DNA from: Ampelocalamus luodianensis
Taxonomy: Eukaryota; Streptophyta; Magnoliopsida; Poales; Poaceae
Direction: 5' to 3'
Length of the DNA stretch: 64,000 nt
Assembly (NCBI GenBank): GCA_036346255.1
Contig: CM070628.1
Location: forward strand, 12,911,840-12,975,839
In this document: piece by piece, positions 22,347 through 32,453 of the stretch
Position numbering within the stretch: position 1 is the first letter of the stretch
Layout of the letters: each line of letters starts with the position of its first letter
The notes under the pieces: model-generated
Database searches by the model: none
What the model was told of the DNA's origin: nothing
The model's input: only the letters and a program-made list of their open reading frames with translations
Position numbers and translations under genes: made by a program

Positions 22347-23507
22347 CTAACAGAGTTGCTCCCATTGGTGCATTCCATACCCAGCACAGCTAGAAGCATA
22401 GGCATCAGCAAGGCCTGGAACACTCTCCGCATAAGGATGCACGAATTTATAAACAAATTTATCCTCGCCCACATAGGCAATAGAATAGAAGCTAAGCTTG
22501 GCTTTCAGGAACCCTTTCGCCTTGAGAAAATTGAGCAAGCGATGGCGTGGCACCAACCGGCGCTCGAGGCTATACAACAGCAGCGCTGGCCTTCGTGCGA
22601 TGTATGGTATCTCCAGCCCAACATCCCTCGTCAGGAACTTCATACTTCGTCGCATCCTTTCCTCATTCAAACCTAGGATTGTTGGTGCCTTCCTCAATGC
22701 TACCAACAGATCGTCACGCGACCACCCAAGCTCCTCAAAAAAACCTATATTTTTGTCGATCTTCCCCGGGCAGTAGACTGCAAACGTCACAAGCGCAAGG
22801 TAAAACGCCGAGGAACCCCGTGGTATGCCAAACTCATCAACGCGAGCGAGGGAGTCCTGGACGTGCTTGCAGGGACTGCTGAGCACCCGAGACATGAGCG
22901 TATAGGAGGGGAAATCGGAAACAGATATTCCACATTGCTGGAGGAGGGCCAGGTTGGGCTTGACCACCTTCTCGAGGTCGGAGGCAAGGAGGTAAGAATT
23001 CACCTTGACAGCCTCGAGGAGCTTGTCGAAGGATCCGAAGACCGTGATCCAGAAGCCAAGGTTTGCGCCGAGGGAGCATTGGCGGAAGCACGTGAGCGGG
23101 ATGAGGCGCGCGATCTGGGAGGGCGAGAAGCCCAGGTCGCGGAGCTTGGTGATGCGGGGGGCCAGGGTTTGCTCCACCTTGATGCAGAGGACGCGCGGGT
23201 TGTTGGCGACGAGAGTGGTGACGTCGTCGTTGGAGAGGCCGAGGCCGGCGAGGAAGGCGAGGACGGCGTCGGGCTTGGAGGGGGACTTGAGGTGGGAGAG
23301 CTTCTTCGAGGCCTTGAGAGCTTGGGCTCGGGTGAGGCCGCAGGTGGTGACAAGGTACTCCTCGGCGGCGAAGGGTTTGGGGGAAACGGATGCGGTGGTA
23401 GAGAAGAGGAAGCGGTGGAGGGAGAAGAGGGGATAGATGTGGGCGGCTGGGGGAGGGGGTGCGGAGTGGACGAGGAGAGAAAGGATGCGCTTCTGGAGGT
23501 GGATCAT
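22347..23507 (-). CDS. mTERF-family protein, probably mitochondrial
   Basis: Intronless gene of 386 codons, intact. I chose the ATG at 23505-23507 (MIHLQKRIL); the 8 codons upstream have no ATG. The first 55 residues are basic and Ser/Leu/Pro-rich without acidic residues, a typical mitochondrial (possibly plastid) transit peptide. The rest is a run of roughly 30-residue helical mTERF repeats: LSNDDVTTLVANNPRVL, then LRDLGFSPSQIARLI, and FFEELGWSRDDLL later, each with the usual Leu/Pro pattern. mTERF proteins bind organelle nucleic acids and act in transcription, splicing or ribosome assembly. Grass genomes have many closely related intronless copies of this subgroup, so I give no symbol. The 5' half is very GC-rich, typical of grass genes. 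It is the only convincing host gene in the window. Confidence 0.93.
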   Translation of the reverse strand: MIHLQKRILSLLVHSAPPPPAAHIYPLFSLHRFLFSTTASVSPKPFAAEEYLVTTCGLTRAQALKASKKLSHLKSPSKPDAVLAFLAGLGLSNDDVTTLVANNPRVLCIKVEQTLAPRITKLRDLGFSPSQIARLIPLTCFRQCSLGANLGFWITVFGSFDKLLEAVKVNSYLLASDLEKVVKPNLALLQQCGISVSDFPSYTLMSRVLSSPCKHVQDSLARVDEFGIPRGSSAFYLALVTFAVYCPGKIDKNIGFFEELGWSRDDLLVALRKAPTILGLNEERMRRSMKFLTRDVGLEIPYIARRPALLLYSLERRLVPRHRLLNFLKAKGFLKAKLSFYSIAYVGEDKFVYKFVHPYAESVPGLADAYASSCAGYGMHQWEQLC

Positions 23508-24176
23508 GGCGTCGCGGCGGCGGCGGTGCAAGGATTACCGGCGGCTAGGTGGAATCGCAAGGGGTCAAGCGCTCGGCTCTTTCCTTCGCTTGTTTGGCAG
23601 CAATTCGAAAGTTTGCAGGGCGATTGGTCCCTTGTTCGGGTGATGAAAAATCAAGAGGAATTAATTAGTCTCTAACTTGATAGAGATTCTAACGTAAGTC
23701 ATGATGAATGGTCGAGATATGTTAATATTTTATTACAGTAATTTTCTTCGATTTCCACCCTCGGGTTTAAAATGGTGGGAGTTAGACCCTCAACAGTGGC
23801 ATACGCAAGGCAAATACAGAGAGGTGCTTATGGAAGAAAGGTAATACGATAAAATCGTATCAAACATACATAATTCATTTGAATGTCTAATATAATTCAA
23901 ATTTATACATAAATAAATAAGAAACAAAGTGAGAATGTAAAATAAACTTAAGGTAATACCTGGTTTATGAACATAACAGTCTGAATACCTATAAATACGT
24001 TCGAGTAACAATGTGTGGAACAAAAGTAGCTAAATTAGTGAGATAATCAAAAAATTATGACTAATTACAAACATTGAAATGAAATGAAAGTATGGAACAT
24101 ACCGCAAAACCGGATTAAAATCAATCTAATGCTTCTTTGGTTGAGTTGTGCTCTTATTGGTTTGATGAGTAATATT
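23508..24176. other. upstream region of the mTERF gene
   Basis: About 670 bp between the mTERF start and LTR7. It should hold the mTERF promoter, but I see no convincing TATA box or known element. AT-rich beyond about 23700. Confidence 0.4.
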
Positions 24177-25319
24177 TGTAACAGGCCAAAAATCCATAAA
24201 TACAAAAAAATGAGGTTTTTAAAACTTTTTATGTAATAGTTAGTGCTGCTCTTCTTGATTGCATTTTTGAGAGTTTTTTTTATTACATTTTCGCTTGTGC
24301 TAGCACAAGTCCAATTAGAATTATCTAATTGATGTCATATTCTGTCATCACGTCAGAATTGCTTCGAGCAAATATCTGAATTTTAGCAAATCTAAAATTC
24401 AGGTATTCTACCTTTTTCCAAATCTTCCTAACCCTCTCTCTTTCTTCCTACTTTCCTTTGGTGAGCATCGATTAGTCGATTCGTCCGACCCGACCATTTC
24501 TCTCTTGTTCCAACGACCAAGAATGGTCAAACCCGTCTGACCAAACCCTTTGACTAAAGACTGGGATAGCTGCGTCTCTTTCTCGCTAGGGCGCCACATC
24601 TCGACTAGGTTCGGATGCGCTAGCGAAAGCTGTCGATCGGCCATTAATAACCGTCGCTCAATCCGTCACATCATCTGCACTGTGCCGCCGACCCAGATGA
24701 AATTACCAGTTGCCCCCTTTTTCCGAACCATGTCAAATGCATCACGGGCCCTGGGACGTTTCTACCCATTGCTTTTTGTATAACAGCACTAAACCCTTCA
24801 TCACATTCTCCGTCACACCAGTGCTAGTTCCACTTCTTTCTCCCTCAAACGAGCATGAGCTCCAGGTAAGGCGCGAGCGTTCGCTTCGGCCAAGCGCCAC
24901 CGCAATGCCGCCATCGCTGGTGACCCCCATCAGTAAGGCCCTTCTTCCTTATATGAGTCAGCTCATCTCTCATGACGTGAGAGACTTTCCCCTTCAATTG
25001 GTTCCGTTCCTTGCTCACAGGAACCGCCGCCGACCTTGTTCTTCCTCCCCTCCGACCAAGTTAGCCAAGGAGTCGAGTCAACCTAGCAGGAGAGGTGCAC
25101 CCTAAGTCATTCCCTCGGAGCCATCTACCTACTCCCCTGAAGCCACCCTAAGGGTTGAAGACTAATCTTTTCCCTCGGGTCCTCACTACCGTGAAGAGCT
25201 TCGCTCGCTGTTGTGGTCCACCGTCGCCAGCCCAGCTTCGGCTAGCTCGACCCCTCAGCTCCATGCTGGTACGATCCTAGTGGCCTAGATGCTTCTCATC
25301 ATTCTAGCTGCCTTGTTCT

Positions 25320-26106
25320 TTTTCTGGTTCTTTCAACCGTGTCGAGCAGTCGAACCTCTCTTCTTTCTTTCGACCACTGTTGAGTAGTCGAAGTTTGCTT
25401 TCTCTCAACCACTGTAGTGTGATCGAATCCTTCTTTCTTTCGACCACGTAGTCGAAACTTCTTCGACTACGCATGGTCAGATCATCTACGACCATGTAGC
25501 CGAAACTCTTTCGACTACGTAGTCAGATCCTCTACGTCCACGTAGTCGAAACTCTTTCGATTGCTTACAGTCACACCTTCTACGACCACGCATAGTCGAA
25601 ACTCCTTCGACTACACATAGTCGTACCACCTCCGACTACAGGTAGTTGAACCCTTTTTTCCTACAGGTAGTCGCAACTCCTTCAACTACTTCTAGTTGTA
25701 CCTCCTACAACTACATCCAGTCGTACTTCCGACTACATGTAGTCGTGTCACCTCCAACTACATCCAGTCGTATCCCCTCTGACTACAAGTAGTCATATTC
25801 TTCTTGTAGCTCCTATGATCACATTGAGTAGTCGTATCCTTCCTACGACTACGTTGAGCCGTCGTAGTCTTCTTACGACCACGTTCAGTAGTCGTATCCT
25901 TCTTTGGACCTGGTAGTCCCCTTTCCGACTAGTGGGTCGTACCCCCTTTTCGACTACACGTAGTTATACCTCTCTGACTATACATAGTCGAACCTCTTTC
26001 CGACCAGGTAGTCGAATTTTTCTCGACTACGTATAGGTAAACCTCCTTCGACTACACATAGTCATACCTCTCTCAACTGCAGGTAGTCGAACCTCCTTCA
26101 ACTATA
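25320..26106 (+). repeat. palindromic minisatellite, TCGACTACnTAGTCGAA type, in LTR7
   Basis: Dozens of degenerate units of about 15-25 bp built from CGACTAC and GTAGTCG occur here, so the strand can fold into many small hairpins. LTR2 inserted in the array at 26106; the array resumes at 30773. Confidence 0.8.
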
Positions 26107-26433
26107 TGTGAGACCCCAGTTTATTTAGCTTGTAATACTTAGCCTTCCCTTGGCCTTAGCATCACAAACAAAATACACCGTGCCTCGATGGACATGTGCT
26201 TCCCAGAATTGCAGCACACATACATCTTTACAAAAGCATGCATCAATTCTATACATCATAATATAACAAGTCTAGCGAAAGACGTACATAATATAGAGTT
26301 ATTACAAAAGAGCTGACCGACCAAATGACATTAAAGTAGAAATAACAGCGGAAGCAAAAGTGTCATAAGATGGCTATAAACAAAAGTCAATTAGTGTGCC
26401 TTAACCCACAAGACAACCAACCGGACCGCCAAG

Positions 26434-27247
26434 CTAGTCGTCCCAAAAGCCGCACATCTCACAAAAGTAAGGCCCTTGGGGCTCACCCTCTTCCTCTGCA
26501 CACAACAAGCAATGCAGGTGAGTACACTAATGTACTCGCAAGATTTACGAGTAACAACTACTCATTCGGGGTAAAGCTTCCGAACAACTACCATGCTCCC
26601 AAACACCATCCCTCATGCGACCCCTTGCGACTCAGAGTCAACACACGCTAAAGTACTAAGTCAAGAGAGGTCCCATACCCTCTAGTGTGGTTAGCACGCA
26701 CAAATTGATTGGATCAATGGCGCAAGTATTCGGTCCTTGTTGACTCGGGCACCAACCATTCACACCCAAAAACACACCATCTTATCATTGTGCCCAAGTT
26801 CTAATCATTTTTGTTTTCATTTTTAGTTTTTGCAATTAAACATAGCACAAAGCTGAAACATAAAGGTCATAATAAGTTTGTGTGATCAAGGTTATCGACA
26901 AGTCGATAACCGCCTATTTCTACCAGTAGCTAAGCATGGCTAAGCAACATACTCGAAAACTACTAAGTGACAAGCGCTCATCCAACGAACCCAAAATCAC
27001 AGCAAGTATTCCTAGGCTCGGTAGTAGAGGATAAACATTTACCTACAGATTATGCATCTAATCGGTCAACTAATCGACAATAGTTTAAAACAAGATAGCA
27101 ATGCATACGTAGAATTTACAAACAACATATTAGAATTTGAAAATAGTAGGAGCAACATGATCAAATGATGCTACATCTTCTTGCCTTGTTGGAGGGCAGA
27201 GTCTGGCTGCTGAGGACCAGATTCAAGATCAATAATATCTTCGAAAC
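26434..27247 (-). CDS. LTR-internal spliced small ORF, copy in LTR2 (exons A and B)
   Basis: Exon A is 27185-27247 (63 nt) after GCGTTAG, with a GC-type donor (AAG/GCAAG). Exon B is 26434-26495 (62 nt) after TGTGCAG, ending in a TAG stop. The intron is 689 nt. The joined frame is open: FEDIIDLES and PALQQ-like text in exon A, then EEEGEPQGP and a Cys-containing end WDD before the stop. Against LTR1 the exons differ by substitutions and a 6-nt indel, so the frame is kept. Function unknown. Confidence 0.48.
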
Positions 27248-29316
27248 CTAACGCAAAAATGCAATAAAACCAATAAAAACGAATAACACCAAACAAAACT
27301 CAACAGCAAAAGTCATCCAAATCTTATGAAATTTATGCAGCAGTAAGGGTATGATTTTAAACAAATTTAGGAACATGAATTATTCAATTTGGACTAAGCA
27401 TGCAAAAGTTATAGCTAAAATAATTTCTCTCAGCCTGGAAATTCAAACTAAATTAATTAATGGTACTGTTCATGGCAAAAATTTCTAAAATGATCTGGAA
27501 CCTGAAATTTTTATGGTAGGTAGAAAATGATATTCTAAGGACAACAAAGTTGAGTTTACTCAATTTGGAGTTAAAATAAATTACTTATGAGTTTTCTAAG
27601 TTGTGAAACTAGAACATGCCATTTTTCAGAAATATAACCATGATCAAAACCTATTTCATATTAAAGTATGCTAACAGAGGAATTTTACAAGCTTGAGTTT
27701 GTTCAGATTGGAGTTATACAGAAAAAGTTATGCATTTTACAAGTTTCAATTCAATTTCTAGAATATTAAATAATGGCTGAAAACAAGTTAATATTGTTTA
27801 CGAAATTTTCTGGCATAGAAAAAAGTCTAAAAGTAATTTTAGATTAACCTTTAGCTAAACAGGAATTTAACACAGTTGGAATCATCTAAAAAGGAATTAA
27901 AATGAATTAGTTATGAGTTTTTAAAAGTTTTAATACAATTTTCAGTTGACAAATAAAGACTTACCGAAATAAAATCAAACTTATCAAAAAGAAAATGACG
28001 TGGACGAATGTGGGCCGTAGATCGGAAATCCAACGGCCCACGTGCTCCGCAACACAGTGCACGCGCGCGAGGAGGCCCACGGGACCCACCGTTGGATCTA
28101 GATCCAACAGTAAAAAATGAATGGGACGTTCGGGTGACCCGAACGACCCAATCGATCTTGACCGTTGAAAAGAAATCGAACGGCTGAGATTGAAGCAACA
28201 TTCAGAAGTCCGAATGCACTCGCGCTCTCAGCCGCAGATTGCGAGATGGACGGCCCGCAGCGGTTTGGGAGCTCGGGTGGTCCGAACGTTTCCCAGATCT
28301 GGGCCATTGATCACAAGATCGACGGTCCACGATCAACAAGGTGCTGCGCACTCACGCACGTGAGTTTTAAGTGCACAGAGAGGGTTTTAATGGTACGGGC
28401 CCACATGTAAGTGATACAAGGGACTACTTAGGATAGCGATTAAATGCTAAACCTAATGATTAACAATGATTGGCATTTATGGTGTCCGAAGGGTATCGCA
28501 CCGAGAGGTTTTAGGTGGGCGAGGCCCACCTAACAGTGGCACATTAGGCCAATTTAGGGCACATTAATTACTAACCAATGATTAGTAATTAGTGACCCCA
28601 GATTTTGTCCTAAAGGCCACACAATAGTGGTTTTAAGCCTACGGGGCCACTGTCACTGACACAAAAGGCAATTAGGACAGCCATTAATTACTGCATCCAA
28701 TTATTAGTGATGATTAGCATTAATGGTGTCCTAAACGATACCGCACAGTGCATTTAAGTGGCTGGGCCCATGAGTCAGTGGCCTAAAGAGCTATTCGGAC
28801 ATCCCCTAATTACTAACAATGATTAGTAATTAATGATGTCTTAACGACAACCCTACAACGCCCGTTTTCGTGTCCGACAAAACCCGAGCGCGAGAGAAGG
28901 CTCGTTGTCGGTGACTTCGGCCACGGCAGTGCAACCTAAAGGCCAAAATGGGTTCGCAATAACATTGCGCACCCACCGGAGGTAGTCTCGACGGCGGCGG
29001 TGGCCTAGAATGCCGGCGAGCCGGAAATAACGACGGTGACCAAAACGGCCAAAAATGAAAAAATAGCAAAAAAAACTCCGCATTGTCCAAAAAAGCGTGT
29101 GCCACAGCGTCTAAGGACTAATAAGAAGCTACCTTAGCCAAGTAGAGCTTCAAAGATGGCCGGAGAAGCTTTAACAGCGGAGGAGCTCACCGGAGCCGAG
29201 GAAGATGAAGTGAAAAAGATGGCCTAAGCAAAATGAGTGAGACTAGATCATCACTATAGCTTCATTATAGCTCAGAGAAGCTCTAATAGCAATTAATTGA
29301 GAAAAGAAGCCCTTAC

Positions 29317-29380
29317 CGGAGCTGGAGAAGGAAGGGGATGATTTCGGCCGAAAAGATGCAAACTTAAAATTGAGTGATTC
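29317..29380 (-). other. conserved 64-nt exon-like segment in LTR2
   Basis: Acceptor TTCACAG and donor G/GTAAGG on the minus strand. Same length and open frame as the LTR1 and LTR3 blocks (starts ESLNFKF). It lies about 220 nt downstream of the TATA box. Confidence 0.48.
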
Positions 29381-29600
29381 CTGTGAATACAACCCAAAAT
29401 TAAGTTAGGAGAAATGCATAGGGGGTTAAGGAGCTCAAAAGGGCACAAGAATAGTTGAAGATGAACCACTGGAGCACCAAAGTCCACAATGGAGCTTCAC
29501 GGCCAGCAATGGTGATTTGGGAATTCTGGGGTTTTGGGAGCTCAAGTGAGTGGAGAAAGCTAAAGTGGTGCTGGAAAACGAACACAGAGGAGCTCGGGGC

Positions 29601-29610
29601 TATTTATAGC
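29601..29610 (-). promoter_or_regulatory. TATA box of LTR2
   Basis: The minus-strand reading GCTATAAATA is a strong plant TATA box in a GC-rich setting. The homologous site in LTR3 is at 46737-46746. Transcription would start near 29575 and run leftward through the exons. Confidence 0.7.
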
Positions 29611-30772
29611 CAATGAGCAACGGTTACAAGCAAGGATGGAGCTCCATGGTGAGCTAGGGTTTGGGCTCGGCCGTGCAAGGGCTCGAAGCGATGGGAGCAG
29701 CTCATAGAAGGACTTTGAGTGCGAAATGGTGACACGCAATTAATGCTAGGTTAAAGAGTAGTTGAGGGTGACGCACAGGACGTGACAGAGCACAACAGCT
29801 CTCTGCCATGGCTCGCACGCGGTACGGGAGCAAGGAGGAAGAAGAAGAACAGAAAAAAAAATGATGTGACCGTTGGATTTAAAATGGACGATCAAGATTT
29901 AACGGCGACGATCGGGGGTCCCAACGTTTAGGATCGCGCGAACGGTCCGATTGAAAATGAGCGGCTGGGATCAACCGGGACAATCGGAATCTCCCGCTCT
30001 CCTGAGCCATGTGGACGGTTAGATCAAAACGGAGGACCAGGATTGAAGGTGACAACCGGGTGACCCGAACGGCCCAATGAATCTGGACGGTTGGATCTTG
30101 ATCCAATGGTCTAAATGAGTTGGCGCTACCGCGAGGTCCGAACGGCCCGATCAACGCGGGCTGTTCGATAGCAATCCAACGGCGGAAATGCCACGCGCTC
30201 TTTGGCTGGCCCGCTGGTGCAATTAGGCGGTTGGGTTCAACCAAGTCCATTAGGTTGGGCTTGGGTCTGACTTGAGCCCAACACACTTTGACTTAGGGTT
30301 TTAAATTAACAACTAAACTTTGAGGAATTTTTAAAGGTAGCAAACTAACGCCAAAAATTCCGAAATGTTTACAGGAGCTTTCTAACTTTGACATTGACCT
30401 TGTATAAAAATTTTGGAGGTTTTCATGCAGTACATTTTCCTCCAAAAATTTTGCAAGGTGCTGAGCTAGGGTTTGACTAAAAGTCAAACAGGTTTGACTG
30501 CCCTCTAAAAATATTCAAACAATTTCTAAAAATTGTGAAATTTTTCAGAGGTGTCACACACTAACCCTAGATTCCAAGGAATGATCACAAATTTTGACAA
30601 GAATGTTTTTGAAGGGTCAAGATTTGGATCAAAAGACTTGTGAATTTGTATTTCCATATTCCTTTTACAAGAATTGTTTAGAACATACAGGAAATACAAG
30701 ATGTAAGAAAAGTTTTTAATTTCTACTCATTTTCTTACATTTGAAACACAAGTTGAAAACTGGGATGTTACA

Positions 30773-31120
30773 CTACACCTAGTCAAACTTCCTTCGACCA
30801 CGCAGCCCGCTACGACGCTGTAGCCTCTATGAGTACTGTAGCAGCTACGAGTACTACAACATTTGTGAGTACTGTAGCATCCATGAGCACCGCAACACCC
30901 ACGAGTACTGTATCACCCACGAGCACTGCAGCATCCACGAGCACGGTAGAAGCCACGAGCACTGTAGCAACCACAAGTACTATAGCAGCTACGAGTGCTA
31001 CAGCATTCGCGAGTACTGTAGCATCTACGAGTACTACGGCACCCACGAGCACTGTAGCACCCACGAATACGCAGCCCGCTACGACCACGACCACTCTTTC
31101 TACCACTGTGTTTTGACCAC
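30773..31120 (+). repeat. GAGTACTGTAGCA-type minisatellite in LTR7
   Basis: About fifteen units of 18 or 21 bp, built on ACGAGCACTGTAGCA. Because the unit length is a multiple of three, one frame is open for 95 codons (30829-31116), giving an almost pure Thr/Ser/Ala/Val peptide. I treat that ORF as a by-product of the repeat. Confidence 0.8.
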
Positions 31121-31370
31121 CCAGTATCGACCATTGAGTCTCGACCACTGAGTTTTTACCACTCAGTTCTGACCAATCAGTTTCTACCACTTAGTTCGAC
31201 CACTGAGTTCCGACCACTCAGTTCGACCACTGAGTTCCGACCACTCAGTTCGACCACTTAGTTTGACCATACTGGTCTACGCCTTGACCACAATGGTCTA
31301 TGGCTTCGACCAGATTACTTCGACCACCCTGGTCCAAGACTTCGACCATGCTGGTCTAAGGTTTCTGGTC
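31121..31370 (+). repeat. GACCACTGAGTT / GACCACTCAGTT minisatellite in LTR7
   Basis: About ten alternating units of ACCACTCAGTTC and ACCACTGAGTTC, ending in CTGGTCTA-type units. A third, different array in the same LTR. Confidence 0.75.
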
Positions 31371-31884
31371 TAAGACTTTACCCATACGTGCGTAAGACAC
31401 ATACGTGCTCAAGTCCAACAATAACGGTTGACTTCAAGGACCATTCGTAACTCAAAAGAGGATCTGAGAGTATTACCTAACCAGGTAATCTCTCATGACT
31501 AGGTAACCATTGAGGAATGTTCCTATGGATATTCTCTCTCTCTGTTAGAGCTATCCGCTTTAATATGAAGTATTCCATGTTGGGATTGAATTGCTCATTC
31601 ATCTCTCTCTTGGAAACCATTCGCTGGTCTCTCTCGTATCTCTGGTTAAACATACGCAGAGAGAACTCCTTGGGATTGAATCGCTCAATCTTTATTGTGC
31701 TTCATTTTCTCTAACAGAAAATACTCAGCCTAAATAAGCCTTCGGCACGTAAGGTCACACGACTTGTACTTTAGACACCCACTAACTCCACCAGGACCTA
31801 TCCTCATACCATGACCTCTTGGAATCTCTCCACGATCCAAAAGACTCGGCCAACCTATTGACTTAGATTACCACTTCATTCAGG

Positions 31885-32240
31885 CGTTACCACTGCAGCT
31901 CCTACGACCACTGTAGCTGCTACGACCACTATAGCTTTTATAACTTCTATAGCTTCTACGACTTCTATAGCTTCTACGATCACTGCAGCTCCTACGACCA
32001 CTGCAGCTTCTACGACCATTGTACCTTTACGATTCCTGTAGCTTCTACGACCACTGCAGATCCTACGACCACTGCAGCTTCTACAACCACCACCTAGTCG
32101 TAAGTTCCTCCACGACCAGTTCCTAATCGTAAGCTCTACCACGACCACCACCTAGTCGTAAGTTTCCTCACAACCAGTTCCTAGTCATAAGCCTTTCTAC
32201 GATCATCCCCTGGTCGTAAGTTCTTCTACGACTAGTCTCT
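31885..32240 (+). repeat. CTACGACCACTGCAGCT minisatellite in LTR7
   Basis: About twelve units of 15-18 bp, TTCTACGACCACTGCAG type, turning into CTAGTCGTAAG units toward the right end. It lies upstream of LTR7 exon A. Confidence 0.75.
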
Positions 32241-32453
32241 AGTCGATGGAGCTTACAGACGTGTAGGCCTGGTCGATCAAGGAATCTTCCACGCCATATT
32301 GAAGGATATGGCTTGGTCGTTCTGTTGAGTTGTCACTAGATATGTTTGCTCTCATTCGAAGTGTTTTCATTTGTTCGAATGTATTCGGATTTATTGGATT
32401 TCATTTGGTTGTTTTCAGTTGTTCTAGAGTTCAATCGTATTATGTGTAATTAG

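Larger units (their letters stand above)
26107..30772 (-). repeat. LTR2: solo LTR of the Tekay-like family, inverted
   Basis: 4666 bp from TGTGAGACCCC to GGGATGTTACA. Flanks CTATA (26102-26106) and CTACA (30773-30777) are a TSD with one mismatch. No internal element sequence is present, so it arose by LTR-LTR recombination. It sits inside the LTR7 minisatellite. It is the best preserved copy of the family: clear TATA box, both 64-nt exon splice sites, exons A and B open. Confidence 0.93.

Noticed and set aside
22863..23675. 270-codon plus-strand ORF over the mTERF gene
   Set aside because: It is the antisense shadow of a GC-rich coding region: Glu/Gly-rich, no domain. The minus-strand mTERF frame is clearly the real one.
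25320..26106. CRISPR-like array of short repeats
   Set aside because: Units are degenerate, have no constant spacers and lie in a plant LTR; it is a minisatellite.
30829..31116. 95-codon Thr/Ser/Ala-rich ORF resembling a mucin-like or cell-wall protein
   Set aside because: It is explained by a minisatellite whose unit length is a multiple of three; no signal peptide or conserved context.
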